This document shows positions 1 to 11,519 of a stretch of DNA of 64,000 nucleotides, piece by piece. Position 1 is the first letter of the stretch; every line of letters begins with the position of its first letter. Under the pieces are notes generated by a model. It did no database searches. It worked only from the letters and a program-made list of their open reading frames with translations, and was not told where the DNA came from. Source of the DNA: Siphonodentalium dalli (lineage: Eukaryota > Mollusca > Scaphopoda > Gadilida > Siphonodentaliidae). The position numbers and the translations under genes are program-made. The stretch spans positions 57,739,301 to 57,803,300 of the forward strand of contig CP136061.1 in the NCBI GenBank assembly GCA_032622095.1. The letters are read 5' to 3'.

Positions 1-221
1 AGAGCTTTGAATTAACACTGAGCCTGTCTGAATCAATGTCCTCTTGTTAATAATAAGAAAACCACCAATAAAATTGAGTTTCTTGTATGATTACAAATTG
101 TACTGGATTTCATATTAGACATACGTGTTTATTATTATTTCATCAGCTGTCATGTGAGGAAACTAACAAAGATTTGTAAATGGCCTTAAAATAGAATCTG
201 TGTTGACCATTTCTTGATTGA

Positions 222-443
222 ATACTCATTGATGAGTAGTTCCCTCCTTAGGAAATGTTCAGATTATAAGTTCAACAAAACACCGTCTGAACTTTTTCCA
301 CCAATGAATAATCCTACTTTTTTGTATTTGTTTTTCTGTCTGTTGTCTGCTTTTGTTACCTGACCACCCGTCCAAATGAAAAATAGACCATTTACAATGT
401 ATACTTTTATAACTGATTGGGTGAATCCATTTAGTAAAGTGTT
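222..443. mobile_element. Family G TTAA-type MITE, arm 1 (partial)
   Basis: Contains the family G landmarks ACTCATTGATGAGTAGTTCC, AGGAAATGTTCAGA and GTATACTTTTATAACTGA. It faces the inverted copy at 691-890. Confidence 0.6.
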
Positions 444-690
444 ATCACATCAGCTGCATGTCATAAAGCGTCCGTCTGATTACCCCAGTAGCTTCAGTAT
501 ATATTCCATTGTAAATCAAGTTGAATATTTGTCGCTAAAACATGCATTCTGATTGGTAGAGGTTTGCTAACTTTTGTTTTTGATTCACCAGCATCGGCCG
601 CTGATCAGTTAACAAATTTTGAATGGAGCACAGCATCATAACGAGCGTAAAATACATCAGTGCAGCCAGAAGTCGATTTATTCTGTTATC

Positions 691-890
691 CATTTCTATA
701 CTAAATGGATTCTCCCATTCAGTTATAAAAGTATATGTTGGAATGAATTGTTATTCATTTGGAGGGGTGTTGAGGAAAAATAAGCATACAGCAAATAAAT
801 AGATAAAAGTGAAGTCCATAAGAAGTATTATCTGAACATTTCCTGAGGGAGAACTACTCATCAATGAGTATTTAGAATAGCAAGGGTTAA
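691..890. mobile_element. Family G TTAA-type MITE, inverted copy
   Basis: Inverted version of the 222-443 sequence: CTATACTAAATGGATTCTCC at one end, AATGAGTATTTAGAATAG then AAGGGTTAA at the other. Confidence 0.6.
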
Positions 891-918
891 AATACAGAAA
901 CATACTGTCGAGAACAGT

Positions 919-1135
919 TACAGTAATGCTCTAAGTAATCGACTTCTTAACCACAGCAGAATTATGGGTAACTTTTCAGGATTTAGTCGGAAATATGGCT
1001 TGTTGCCATTCATCGGAAAGCTCTCCCCGAGAGCTTTCCTATGAATGGCAACAAGCCATATTTCTGACTAAATCCTGAAAAGTTTCCCATAATTCTGCTG
1101 TGGTTATGGAGTCGATTAATTAGGGCATTACTGTA
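919..1135. mobile_element. Family A palindromic MITE (TA target site)
   Basis: ~215-bp near-perfect hairpin. Ends are CAGTAATGC and GCATTACTG flanked by TA. The arms contain GACTCCTTAACCACAGCAGA and CGGAAATATGGCTTGTTGCC. No coding capacity. TA duplication plus CAGT ends point to a Tc1/mariner-type transposase acting in trans. Confidence 0.85.
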
Positions 1136-1387
1136 TTTATTCTTTCGAATCTGAGGATAAAAGATTCAATTTATTTACCTTCTCAAAAATTACTTAATCA
1201 TTTGCGCATAACATTTTGTTATTTGGAATGTCACTATTAATAGCAAGAGAATGACTTACTCAATTCGGTCCTATATTCAATATAAAACTATGAGGAAACT
1301 TGGAATGGATTCAAAGATGAAAATGAAAGCTAACAAGAACTAAAATAACAATTAATTCTCCTTAATTAGGCAGTGATAGCATGTTAC

Positions 1388-1600
1388 TACAGTAATGCCC
1401 TAAATAATCGACTCCTTAACCACAGAAGAATTATGGGTAATTTTTCAGGATTTAGTCGGAAATATGGCTTGTTGCCATTCATTGGAATGAAGTGAGAGCT
1501 TTCCGATGAATGGCAACAAGCCATATTTCCGACTAAATCCTGAAAAATTACCCATAATTCTGCTGTGGTTAAGGAGTCGATTATTTAGGGCATTACTGTA
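1388..1600. mobile_element. Family A palindromic MITE
   Basis: Full-length copy, TA|CAGTAATGC to GCATTACTG|TA, with both arms intact. Confidence 0.85.
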
Positions 1601-2196
1601 ATTACTCCATGATGATTCTATAGATCTATATACTGTGATAGTTTATAAAGCTAGATGTTTCATAAGAATAAGCAACTAGATTAACTCAGTCTGTATTCAT
1701 CAAGAGATCACAAAATTTTTAGGCAAGATTTAGAGGGTTCAATGTTTTCTGTGATCAATTGAAGAAATATAATTATTCAATTAAGGAATAGTCTCAGTTT
1801 CCTTATGTAATTACACAGTTTAAAGAGACACAAACTCATATATTGTGTATCGATTCAAGAACAGTTAGTGATTTGGTATGATGTCGCTAAACTGCATAAT
1901 TATATTAGGAAACCAAGATTATTACTTATAATTACATCTCAGTGAAAAATATCGACCTAAAAATGCATTTTGAGTCGGAAATATCATTAAATATTGGGAT
2001 GTTTATAGTGATGTGCTGAGACGTCACATGTTGCCATGACAAAATACCTACACTCAACATTCACATCCGCCCTAATGTAATTATCCTATTTAAATAAATT
2101 ATCATTTTGGAAACCAAATGGCAAAATACTGTAGAAAATGCAGTGGATGTTATTGTAGATCCATAGTGCCAAACTGTTAAAAAATACATGAAGAAC

Positions 2197-2459
2197 TTAA
2201 CCCTTTCATGACTGGAGCTTCCTGAAATTAAGTGAAAACCCAGTGCCAATGCATTCTCTTATATATGCGAGTCTCCCATAGGGCACCTCGCATATATAGA
2301 GAATACATTGGCCTAAATATAATTACCTTGACCTTGTAAGCCAGTGCATTCTCTTATATATACGAGGCTCCCTATGGGAGACTCACATATATAAGATAAT
2401 GCTCTCGCACAGGGTCTTTAATGCTGCACCAGCGCTGCTCCCATCATGAAAGGGTTAAT
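2197..2459. mobile_element. Family B TTAA-type MITE with two internal hairpins
   Basis: TTAACCCTTTCATGACTGGA to ATGAAAGGGTTAA. It holds two inverted hairpins (ATTCTCTTATATATGCGAG...) separated by TTACCTTGACCTTG. TTAA target plus CCCTTT ends suggest mobilisation by a piggyBac-type transposase. Confidence 0.82.
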
Positions 2460-2567
2460 ATTGCTAAAAAATAGTGCTGAGTTGGTAAAGTTCTCATGTT
2501 TCCACTGATTAGGGCATCCAGATCTCTAAATTTCGCTCAACAGACAGGAAGTTGTAGTCTTATAGAT

Positions 2568-2876
2568 ACAGTAATGCCCTAAATAATCGACTCCTTAACT
2601 CTTTCGTTGCCGGAGCTTTTTCACTTTTTAGACACTGTCCTATGATTTCCAGGTGATGGATCTAGGTCTAAAAAAATACCCAAAATGACTGACCCTGGTG
2701 TTTTTAGATTCGCTATCACCTCTTTATTCATGTCCCAAAACAATTTTAGAAAAAAAATATTTTTCAAATTTGTTTAAAGGATTTAGTTGGAAATATGGCT
2801 TGTTGCCATTCATTGGAAAGCTCTCACCCATAATTCTGCTGTGGTTAAGGAGTCGATTGTTTACGGCATTACTGTA
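2568..2876. mobile_element. Family A MITE, interrupted and rearranged copy
   Basis: The left end (to 2599) breaks off after CTCCTTAAC into about 175 unrelated bases. The element resumes at AGGATTTAGTTGGAAATATG and ends in ACTGTA. Confidence 0.6.
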
Positions 2877-2992
2877 CAAACAGTTAAGAATGGAATTTCA
2901 ACAGGACTGTCTGTCTACAAAGTTAGGAAAACAAAAGAAGTGTTAATATTTTAAAGATCTATTCAGAGTTCTAGACCACCATTTTACATACA
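2877..2992. repeat. Dispersed repeat K, copy 1
   Basis: About 115 bp nearly identical to 44863-44975 (shared AACAGTTAAGAATGGAATTT, AAAGTTAGGAAAACAAAAGA and TCTGGACC/TCTAGACC). Class unknown. Confidence 0.6.
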
Positions 2993-3351
2993 ATTATTTA
3001 GGACATTACTGATAGGTCATCAGATTCTACTATCCAATGATAAATCAATGTTTGTAATCCTGCTATGCCCATTTTTGGCCAAACTCTTGGAAATTAATAA
3101 TGACCTCAGCCTGCATCCTTATAGGATATTACTGTTTCCTTTGTTTCTAAATTCTCACATCAACCTAAAACAATGCAGCAACTTTTTAATATTTTGAGAG
3201 TTAAACATGCGCACACTTACTCCTCCACAACTGATCAATTTTCTGATTGCGTAATCTCAGGATGTATTTGAGTACGTATTCTCAGCTATTCGCGAATAGC
3301 TGGTTACTTAGACCTATCACATGTGATGATTCAAATGTCGACAACAAGTTC

Positions 3352-3785
3352 ACGAGTAGCCTGTCATTTGCAGAATGAGGTCCCCAGAGGGTGAATTTAG
3401 TGACGCTATCCCGCATAGCAGGCTAGCATCACTAAATTCACCCTCTGGGGACCTCATTCTGCTTAGGCCGCATCTTCTCTGGAACGTTTCTTAATAAAAA
3501 ATTTCTAAACTTCACATATATTCTATTTCTTTTTAGTTCTCTAAATCCCAAAATTAGCATACGACATATTGCATACTCGAGGTTCCCAACGGGTGTACAT
3601 CACAATATTCACCATTTGGGAACTTCAATCTGAGTCTATGTCTCCCATAGCAGATGAGGCCATGCAGAATGAGGTCCACAGAGGGTGAATTTGGTGATGC
3701 TAGCCTGTTATGGGGGATAGCATCACTAAATTCACCCTCTGGGGACCTCATTCTGCAAATGACACGCACATTAAATTCAGGCTTG
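3352..3785. mobile_element. Family D hAT-type MITE, full length but worn
   Basis: Two inverted GCAGAATGAGGTCC hairpin blocks (3370-3465 and 3668-3757) flank a ~200-bp centre. The right end is TCAGGCTTG. The 5' end and target duplication are eroded. Confidence 0.6.
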
Positions 3786-4286
3786 GTCATGACATCATAT
3801 TTGCAGTGAAAATTTAAATTTGTGAATATGACATCAGAGTTTCTGATCTGTTCTTTGTTTGTTTGAATCGTCAAGTGCAGATCGTGTCATAGTGGTCCAT
3901 TGTCTATGAACACCGAGGACTGTAGATTTGAATACACCTTAAGAGTTACACAGAGTCCATTGGTCAGATCACATCATTTGTTCAATAAGGGGACTCAAGG
4001 CACTCGCATGTTCATTTTAGTGGTGATGGTTTTAGACTTTTATATTTTATTTCACATTTACCCACTGAGAGTGCCTTGGGTCCCTTTAACCAACACACAG
4101 TTATCAGATCTATACGTTCCCTTAACAAGTATAAATACTACTAATATATTATCAGATCAATATACATGTCTCACATATATTTATTATTATATTACATACA
4201 TATATCACTTAATGTAATATAATCTAATCTGGGATATGATAAAGCAATTAATTCAGTGTCAGGCTTTATTTGAGGTGCCCGTTATT

Positions 4287-4825
4287 ACTTAAAGTGATGT
4301 GGAACACTCCGGTAGGGTGATCAAATAGGAATGGAGAATAATCATGGTCAAAGCAGCTATTTTCACAAATTTAATATCCACATTAACCCTGACATTCTTA
4401 TCTATGAATTGAATGCAAAATTATTTGCGTTAGTTTATAGCTGAATGTTTCGTCCCGAATCAAGAAGTAAATATTTACAATCGAGCGTACAGTAATGCTC
4501 TAATTAATCGACCTCTTAACCACAGCAGAATTATGGTTAACTTTTCAGGATTTAGTCGGAAATATGGCTTGTTGCCATTTATCGGAAAGCTCTCGCCGAG
4601 AGCTTTCCGATGAATGGCAACAAGCCATATTTCCGACTAAATCCTGAAAAGTTACCCATAATTCTGCTGTGGTTAAGAGGTCGATTAATTAGAGCATTAC
4701 TGTACCTATGATGTTGTTTTCTATGGAATGGTATGCTTGATTTGTTACAATCCTCAATGATGGGATTGTGTCTGGGTACTAAATTATTAGTTTCAGCGAA
4801 CCAAGTAAGTTCATAATATGTCTTC
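4287..4825. repeat. Dispersed repeat H, copy 1, split by a family A MITE
   Basis: Starts TTAAAGTGATGTGGAACACT and carries TAAATATTTACAAT. It is broken at 4488-4704 by a family A insertion. Other copies are at 26468-27957, 29931-30236 and 39900-40259 (inverted). Confidence 0.6.
4488..4704. mobile_element. Family A palindromic MITE inside repeat H
   Basis: Full-length TA|CAGTAATGC...GCATTACTG|TA insertion in repeat H, so it is younger than that repeat copy. Confidence 0.85.
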
Positions 4826-4848
4826 AACGCATCTTTACGAAATTACTA

Positions 4849-4976
4849 TTAATCCTTTCATGATTGGAGCTGCGATGGTGCAGCATTAAAGATCCTGTGC
4901 AAGTGCATTCTCATATATATGCGAGTCTCCCATATGGAGCCTCGCATATATAAGAGAATGCACTGGCTTACAATGT
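4849..4976. mobile_element. Family B MITE, left part only
   Basis: TTAATCCTTTCATGATTGGA, then a single hairpin, ending after CACTGGCTTACAA. Confidence 0.6.
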
Positions 4977-5142
4977 TAGCCCCCTAGCTAAGTTTCATTT
5001 GTGCCACTGGCTTTGTTAATAGCAAATACTGAACTTTATTATTAATCAGGTTTAGATCTAACTATTAGATCATACTTCTCACTTCCAACATCAACAGACT
5101 ATACCATTCTATATATGTCATTAACGCTTGTTAATATTCATG

Positions 5143-5362
5143 GGTGCTGTGCAGTGCATTCTCTTATATATGTGAGTCTCCCATAGGGAGCCTTGCATAT
5201 ATAAGAGAATGCACTGGCTTACAAGGTCAAGGTAAATATTGTTAGGCCAATGCATTGTCTTATATATGGGAGGCTACCTATGTGAGACTCGCATATATAC
5301 GAGAATGAATTGGCACAGGGTTTTCGCAAAATTTCAGGAAGCTCCAGTCATGAAAGGGTTAA
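5143..5362. mobile_element. Family B MITE, both hairpins, left end lost
   Basis: Two hairpins joined by TTACAAGGTCAAGGTAAATA; the right end is CAGTCATGAAAGGGTTAA. Confidence 0.72.
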
Positions 5363-5737
5363 AAGCATTCATGAGGAAGACTGTAGTGCAAGAGATATTC
5401 ATGTTTCTATTAAAGAAAGTCAATGTAAGTTTCCAGAATGTTTCTTTGATCGGCAGTGAAACATAATAGATCATCTTATAGGCTATTTTCATGTGGATAA
5501 CATCTTACAAAAGTGATTCTAAAATGATGTGGTGGAAGTTATCAACAGATTATTTTTCATCTACTCGATGATAGTTTCTCCTGCCACTCATGACATATAT
5601 AATATTATAGTCTGCCGGGTACTTGAAGTCTGAAGTGTGACACAAGCATATCTAAACTTTGCTAATGTACCAGATCCCAGACTAGAACATTTGGTTATTT
5701 TTCTGTTATAAATCTCTTAACAAAATTCCATCGAATG

Positions 5738-6031
5738 TCACACTTTATCCTTTACTGTCGAAACTTTACTTTTCCGTGTTGGTGATGACAACTTAGTCTT
5801 CACCCACTCGACGGCGTGGTTAAGTCTTTTCATGTGTTGTGGGTTTGCATTTGTCCATTTTTCCAAACTATCTCCCTTTATATTAAGCAGCTGTTCTATG
5901 GTTGAACACCCATTCTTATATAAATCATCCAGATACATTGGCATTCCTATAGATGTTAAAAAGTCCTTGATGCTGGATATTTTCAAGTCACAAGCGTTCT
6001 TACTAACATCAGGTAGATCGTTGTTTGGGAC
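5738..6031 (-). CDS. SASH1: SASH1-like gene, terminal exon: C-terminal SAM domain (SAM2)
   Basis: Last coding exon, residues 946-1042 then a stop codon. It opens in phase 0 after a pyrimidine-rich acceptor ending TTCCAG. A SAM fold runs from about residue 965 to 1026: SIKDFLTSIGMPMYLDDLY, the NGCSTIEQLL turn, and the last helix HMKRLNHAVEWVKTKL. A basic tail SPTRKSKVSTVKDKV follows. In vertebrate SASH1 the second SAM also sits at the very C-terminus and contains the same IGLPMY-type motif, which is the main reason for the assignment. SAM domains mediate homo- and hetero-oligomerisation, so this probably acts in scaffold assembly. The 3' UTR end is not defined; an AATAAA on this strand at 5035-5040 is one possible poly(A) signal, but it would put MITE sequence in the UTR. 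Confidence 0.88.
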   Translation of the reverse strand, partial: VPNNDLPDVSKNACDLKISSIKDFLTSIGMPMYLDDLYKNGCSTIEQLLNIKGDSLEKWTNANPQHMKRLNHAVEWVKTKLSSPTRKSKVSTVKDKV

Positions 6032-6146
6032 CTGGAACAGAAAGAATAATTGATTTGAGTGTTGTTAGTTGGAGAATACTACAAAGTAACTTTTCATTTT
6101 ATAATGTGAGCATTAGAGAAAGACTTTGTTTCAATGTACAACTCAT

Positions 6147-6750
6147 CATCCGCTCACACATGCACACACTGTATGACATTCTTACATCCGCTCACACATG
6201 CACACACTGTATGACATTCTTACATCCGCTCACACATGCACACTGTATGACATTCTTACATCCGCTCACACATGCACACACTGTATGACATTCTTACATC
6301 CGCTCACACATGCACACACTGTATGACATTCTTACATCCGCTCACACATGCACACACTGTATGACATTCTTACATCCGCTCACATATGCACACTGTATGA
6401 CATTCTTACATCCGCTCACACATGCACACACTGTATGACATTCTTACATCCGCTCACACATGCACACACTGTATGACATTCTTACATCCGCTCACACATG
6501 CACACACTGTATGACATTCTTACATCCGCTCACACATGCACACACTGTATGACATTCTTACATCCGCTCACACATGCACACACTGTATGACATTCTTACA
6601 TCCGCTCACACATGCACACACTGTATGACATTCTTACATCCGCTCACACATGCACACACTGTATGACATTCTTACATCCGCTCACACATGCACACACTGT
6701 ATGACATTCTTACATCCGCTCACACATGCACACTGTATGACATTCTTACA
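6147..6750. repeat. 38-bp minisatellite, about 16 units, in the last intron
   Basis: Unit CATCCGCTCACACATGCACA followed by CACTGTATGACATTCTTA, head to tail. Some units lack one CA or carry ATATG. No spacers, so not a CRISPR array. Open frames across it are repeat artefacts. Confidence 0.92.
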
Positions 6751-7063
6751 AAACTATGCTACTCTTTGTAACTTTTCTTTTGAATTTTACGATTTATATT
6801 TTCCTATCCGATGAAGATCTGAGCTATCACAAAATTGGCTGCACCAGAATTAGCTTACTGTCAATATATCTATAGACTCCTGTCTGGGTACTCATTTGAT
6901 GTACATGTGGTGCATGAAAATTGCAACTGAAGTCCGTACATGCTGAGACCATGCTCACAATAATTGCACAATTACATGATCTAATAAGAACGACAAGATC
7001 ACAATTTATTGTCTTGTACTATATATAATAAGCCTAGCCCACAATGGTATCATATCATAGCAT

Positions 7064-7300
7064 CAAGCCTTGAAATAGTGTGTCTGTCATTTGCAGAATG
7101 AGGTCCCCGCATGGCGGGCTAGCATCATCAAAATCACCCTCTGGGAACCTCATTCTGCTGAGGCCTTAACCGCTATTGGGATCAGATTAAAGTTCCCCAG
7201 TTAAAGCTGGTGATGTTCACCCATTTTTTTATTTGAATAGTGATGGGGTGTTTATACATATTAGTCACCTCAATTATGTGCTTTATCTTCTACCCCGCAC
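7064..7300. mobile_element. Family D MITE, left half
   Basis: CAAGCCTTGAAATAGTGTGT start, shortened GAATGAGG hairpin, then centre sequence (GTTCCCCAGTTAAAGCTGG). The right arm is missing. Confidence 0.6.
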
Positions 7301-7496
7301 ATGCAACATTTTTTATTCACGTTAATATGTTGGAGAAAATAATAATCGGAAAGAAATAATTTGGTATGTTTTTTATGTGTCAGGATGTCATTTCACTATC
7401 ATAAAGTCATTTGTTTGCATTGTTTGGTAATAATCCTTGTGCGTTATGTTAACGAAAAAGGCTGGTCACGTTCTAACTTCAGGGAAAGATGTGGGC

Positions 7497-7750
7497 TTAA
7501 CCATTTCATGACGGGAGCTGCGCTGGAGCAGCATTAAAGACCCTGTGCCAGATAATTCTCTTATATATGCGAGTCTCCCATAGGGAACCTCACATATATA
7601 AGAGAATGCACTGGCTTACAAGGTCAAGGTATTTAATGTTTATTCTCTTATATATGTGAGGCTTCCACAGGGAGCCTCGCATATATAAGAGAATGCAGTG
7701 GCACAGGGTTTTCGCTATATTTCAGGAAGCTCCAGTCATGGAAGTGTTAA
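7497..7750. mobile_element. Family B TTAA-type MITE, full length
   Basis: TTAACCATTTCATGACGGGA to CATGGAAGTGTTAA with two hairpins. Confidence 0.8.
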
Positions 7751-8189
7751 AAGCACAGTTCTAATTAAAATTAGTCTCTCGAACAAGCTACATGTTACAG
7801 AGTCTAAAGTATTTCACAATCATTCACGTTACCGCCACTATAAATAGCTTCAGCATGCAATTCCTGCAGTATGACGTCACAGCGAACAAATATTTTTACG
7901 ATTGACAGATATCTCTATTTCAGTTTTATTTTTTCAAACTGGTGTTAACTGTTGAAATTCTTGGAAATATGTAATTCTATTCTCCTTGCTAGGTATTATT
8001 GGTCATTGCTGAAATCTTCATAGATGCTTTTATCGTTTATTTAGTTGCTGTAATCTCTTATATTGTGAACACTGTCACTGTGTTAAATTGGTTTCATCAC
8101 TTTATCATTAAATGTTTTGATTGGCTGACACTGACATAATACTTTGTGGAGGTAATTGAATTCCCCACACTATCCTTTAGACTAATGTG

Positions 8190-8419
8190 TACAGTAACGC
8201 CCAAAGTAATTGACCACTTAACCACAGCAGAATAATAGGTAATTTTTCAGGATTTAGTCGGAACTATGGCTTGTTGCCATTCATCGGAAAGCTCTCGCCG
8301 AGAGCTTTCCGATGAATGGCAACAAGCCATATTTCCGACTAAATCCTGAAAAATACCCATAATTCTGCTGTGGTTAAAGGGTCATATACTTTTGGAAAAT
8401 TACTTTGGGCATTACTGTA
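8190..8419. mobile_element. Family A palindromic MITE
   Basis: TACAGTAACGCCC to GCATTACTGTA; the arms contain CGGAAAGCTCTC/GAGAGCTTTCCG. A short extra segment near the right end makes it slightly longer than the others. Confidence 0.8.
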
Positions 8420-8641
8420 GCTTGTTCGAGAGTCTAATTCTAATAAAACTGGCCGAAAGAGGTCTTTCACTGTTTTTGAAATTTTGTCTCTTAACAAACT
8501 GATGTAGATAATATAATAAACAACAGTTATCTGTTCTGAGTAGCATAGGATGTTATCATTGCATCTCACAAGAGAATAAAAAGTATATGCCACTAAGAAC
8601 AGTAAACTATTGTCTATGAATATGGTAGACATGGTACATAC

Positions 8642-8773
8642 TGCTGGCTTCTTCCTAGCATGTAGTAAATGAACCCGGAGTTGTTCCATGATGACAGCCA
8701 GGCTTGTGATATCCTGCCCGAGTTCCTCGGCATATCTCTGCACCAGAAGTGGAGGGATCCCGCAAACTCCCAT
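8642..8773 (-). CDS. SASH1: SASH1-like gene, exon 12: conserved helical segment before SAM2
   Basis: Residues 902-945, 132 nt, phase 0 at both ends. The acceptor is GCGTTTTCAG and the donor GTATGT. The peptide contains CGIPPLLVQRYAEELGQ followed by an amphipathic helix (SLAVIMEQLRVHLLHARKK). Human SASH1 has a matching CGIP-x-LVQRYAE segment after its conserved DLTEEPYS motif; here that motif ends the previous exon, so the order is kept. A longer open frame covers this exon, but outside 8642-8773 it is intron read-through. Confidence 0.85.
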
Positions 8774-9478
8774 CTGAAAACGCAAAAAACATTCAATTAA
8801 GGTATTATATATAAAGGTGCCTATAATGTTCAGGCCACGGATGTATATACATAGCCTCTGTTGTGGAGTGAGAGTAGTTATATACATAATCTATTGTGCG
8901 CAGTAGTAGTTACATATGTATATACATAACTTGTGTTGTGTATATGTACATAACCTGTGTTGTGAAGTATCAGCTATATACTTAATGTGTGTGTTGTAGT
9001 GGTAGTAGTAGTAGTTATATAGTGAAGTAGCAGCTACACAATACATGTACTTCTTTGTAATATTCTTGACCTATTTGGTGAAATATTATCCTCAGTTCAT
9101 ACACCGATCACAGTTACATCAACAGTATGTTTAATAGATAGCTCTTAAGGAACCAGAAAAACAATACCTGGTAGTATAGACCTCTCTTATATATTGACAG
9201 TGAAAATTATTTTATTCGATATTGATTCAATTTCAAATTTTTGATTCTTTTAAAAAGATATATTCACAGGGCCTCACATACTGTCTTGATGTTAATATTC
9301 AGTAACAAACAGTAATATCTTACTTATAGTTGAGTTAATATCTTTCCTCAAGTGGAGAACTTCACATTGTTTCCAAATATATGGAAAACCATCCCTTCTC
9401 AATTTTTCTGATAATGCTTTATTAGCAAGGATTAGATAGATTGACTTCAAACTTTCAGGCACTGTCACCTACTAATGG

Positions 9479-9603
9479 TTAACCCTTTCAGTGCCAAGTC
9501 CGATTTTTGTATCAACCCATATTTCCTTGATCATTTTTCAAATTTATTGATTATAATAATGTGATACATTGACAAAAATCGGACTTGGCACTGAAAGGGT
9601 TAA
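9479..9603. mobile_element. Family E: 125-bp TTAA-type MITE
   Basis: TTAACCCTTTCAGTGCCAAG and its exact inverse at the other end enclose a short AT-rich centre. The terminal inverted repeat is about 32 bp. Only one copy seen. Confidence 0.8.
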
Positions 9604-9897
9604 AATTATTTATTACATGATCCGACCCTCATTCCCTTCATTAAACCCTTTCTATAATAATGATATGCAACAGTCATTGCATAACAGTAAAAAGTGCCAG
9701 TTGTTCACAAATGTCCTATAGTTGTGCAAATGTGATTCAGAATCGGGGGACGAGGAATGAAGAGGAATCAGTGTCTGTGACTAATATTGAAATAGTTAGA
9801 AAAGTTATTTCATTAAATTTACACCATTAAATACATCTTAGAGCCTTATTTAACTAGGAGTATGTTTTATGGAGGTTTTGGCTTAAGTAATAAATAG

Positions 9898-10043
9898 AAT
9901 TTACAACACGTCCCCAGTTTATAGTGAAATTGACAAAATTCGTCCAGTAAATTAGGTCTGGACTTTGCAAAGATTTGGTCCAGACTTAATTTACTGGACT
10001 TGTTTTGTAAATTTCGCAATAAACTGGGGACTCGTTGTAGATC
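9898..10043. mobile_element. Family F palindromic element, copy 1
   Basis: Inverted arms with CGTCCCCAGTTTAT, TCCAGTAAATTAGGTCTGGA and the mirrored sequence ending ACTCGTTGTAGATC. Related copy at 17274-17405. Confidence 0.7.
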
Positions 10044-10165
10044 CTCTATATATATTGATAAAGATAGATCATATTTATTCATACAAAAAAGCATGGCGAT
10101 GGATTTAATCGGGTGACTGTAGGTAGCTAATAGTGATTGACAATTGAAGTTCTTGATCTAAACTT

Positions 10166-10257
10166 GTCTATTATTTGTACTTATGGGGGATAAGTAAGGT
10201 TCCTGGGTTAGGTCTATTATTTGTACTTACGGGGGATGAGTAAGGTTCCTGTGTCAG
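10166..10257. repeat. 46-bp tandem duplication spanning an exon end and splice donor
   Basis: Two head-to-tail 46-bp units, 10166-10211 and 10212-10257. The unit at 10212-10257 contains the last 27 bases of exon 11 and the live donor GTAAGT; the downstream unit has ATAAGT instead. Confidence 0.88.
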
Positions 10258-11348
10258 GTCTATTTTCTCCACAGCCAACTTTGATGTTACGAATGGAATC
10301 ATTGCTTTACTAACGTTCTTATATCCCTTCACAGCTTTGCCATAAATTGGCTCCTTGAGTCCTGTCTCCGGATTCGGAAAGAAATGACATGGCGAGTTAT
10401 TATCTATGCTCCTAATAGCCTCAATAGATTTGTGATCCGGCTTTGACTTTTCCTTGGACCCATGCGAATGTTTCCTAGCACTGTGATCAAACTGTGTGAA
10501 TGCATCACTTCTGTTCATCGTTGAATCACAAGGAGCTGTCCCACACAGAGGGGAGGCAATTCTATCCTGTCTGTGTAAACACTTTTTCGAAACTCGTGGA
10601 GAAATAGGATTTGCAAGTGACGATATTCGTGGCGGGGGCACGGGTTTGTTTTTCCGATTTGGCGAGCTTGTATCAGACACGTCACTGGGCGTACTCTCAG
10701 AATTATCTGAAGACGTACCAGGTGTCCCTCTAATATCCGTCTGAACAGCCGCTCCCGTCTCATCCTTATTCCGAACTCGTGGAGAAGTTTGTGTCCCACA
10801 ACTTGAATATGACGAATTTAAACCCGAGTCAATACACGCACTTCCTGATCGTTCTGATTGGCCCTTCGCACTGGCCTTAGTTGACGAATCAACAGTATGG
10901 TTAATCCATTGCACTTCCTGATCTTCCTCCGTTGCATCCCGATCACTAATCTCCCCGTGTGTCCCCGATTTATATCCATTCATCGTCTTATTACTAACAA
11001 CGTAAGCATTAGATATTGACGTCATTTTTGGATAAACCTGAGCGATCGGTCCTGAAGGTTCTGGCATCTGCTGAGGCTGTTGTGTTGTAGAATTCGTCCC
11101 CACGTAATATCGGCGATCCGTCGCAGGAGAAGGCGGAACCATACTATTAGCCAATGAGAAGGATTTCTGTCCGAGGATGTTCTTCTGAAGCTGTTCGCTG
11201 CTCGTGTAGCATCCCGAGTCCTGACTTGCAGGACTTGATTTATATGTCGGTGCTTCGAACACAAATGGGGCGGGAGACATGCTTGGAGTCCCTTGTGGTG
11301 TTATATTAGATCCTTCACTTTTGGCATATGTCTCTGAGGCTTCTGGGG
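10231..11348 (-). CDS. SASH1: SASH1-like gene, exon 11: long disordered linker with DSGCY and DLTQEPYS motifs
   Basis: Residues 530-901, 1,118 nt, the largest exon. The acceptor is TTGTTTTTGCAG; the exon starts with two bases of a split Ser codon. The donor GTAAGT follows codon 901. The sequence is low-complexity and rich in Ser, Thr, Pro and Asn, so probably disordered. Recognisable islands are QDSGCYTSSEQ (571-581), which resembles the DSGCYESSE motif after SAM1 in human SASH1; a proline motif PVPPPR (764-769), a possible SH3 ligand; and IDLTQEPYSSP (891-901), matching human IDLTEEPYS. Many SP/TP sites could be phosphorylated. The last 27 exonic bases lie in a 46-bp tandem duplication (see findings). 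Short reading frames in other phases here are shadows. Confidence 0.88.
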
Positions 11349-11372
11349 CTGCAAAAACAATTATAAATTAAC

Positions 11373-11497
11373 CAAGCCTTGAAATAGGGTGTCTGTCATT
11401 TGCAGAATGAGGTCCCCAGAGGGTGAATTTAGGGATGCTACCCCGCATAGCGGGCTAGCATCACAAAATTCACCCTCTGGGAACCTCATTCTGCTTG
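11373..11497. mobile_element. Family D short MITE next to a splice acceptor
   Basis: CAAGCCTTGAAATAGGGTGT followed by one complete GAATGAGG hairpin ending ATTCTGCTTG. Its edge lies 24 bases from the exon 11 acceptor. Confidence 0.75.
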
Positions 11498-11519
11498 AAA
11501 TTAACACTGATTGAATGTC

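Noticed and set aside
6147-6750. Possible CRISPR array
   Set aside because: Uniform head-to-tail 38-bp units with no spacers in a eukaryotic intron: a minisatellite.
8339-8887. A 182-residue gene on the minus strand
   Set aside because: Only 8642-8773 is an exon; the rest reads through intron and a family A MITE.
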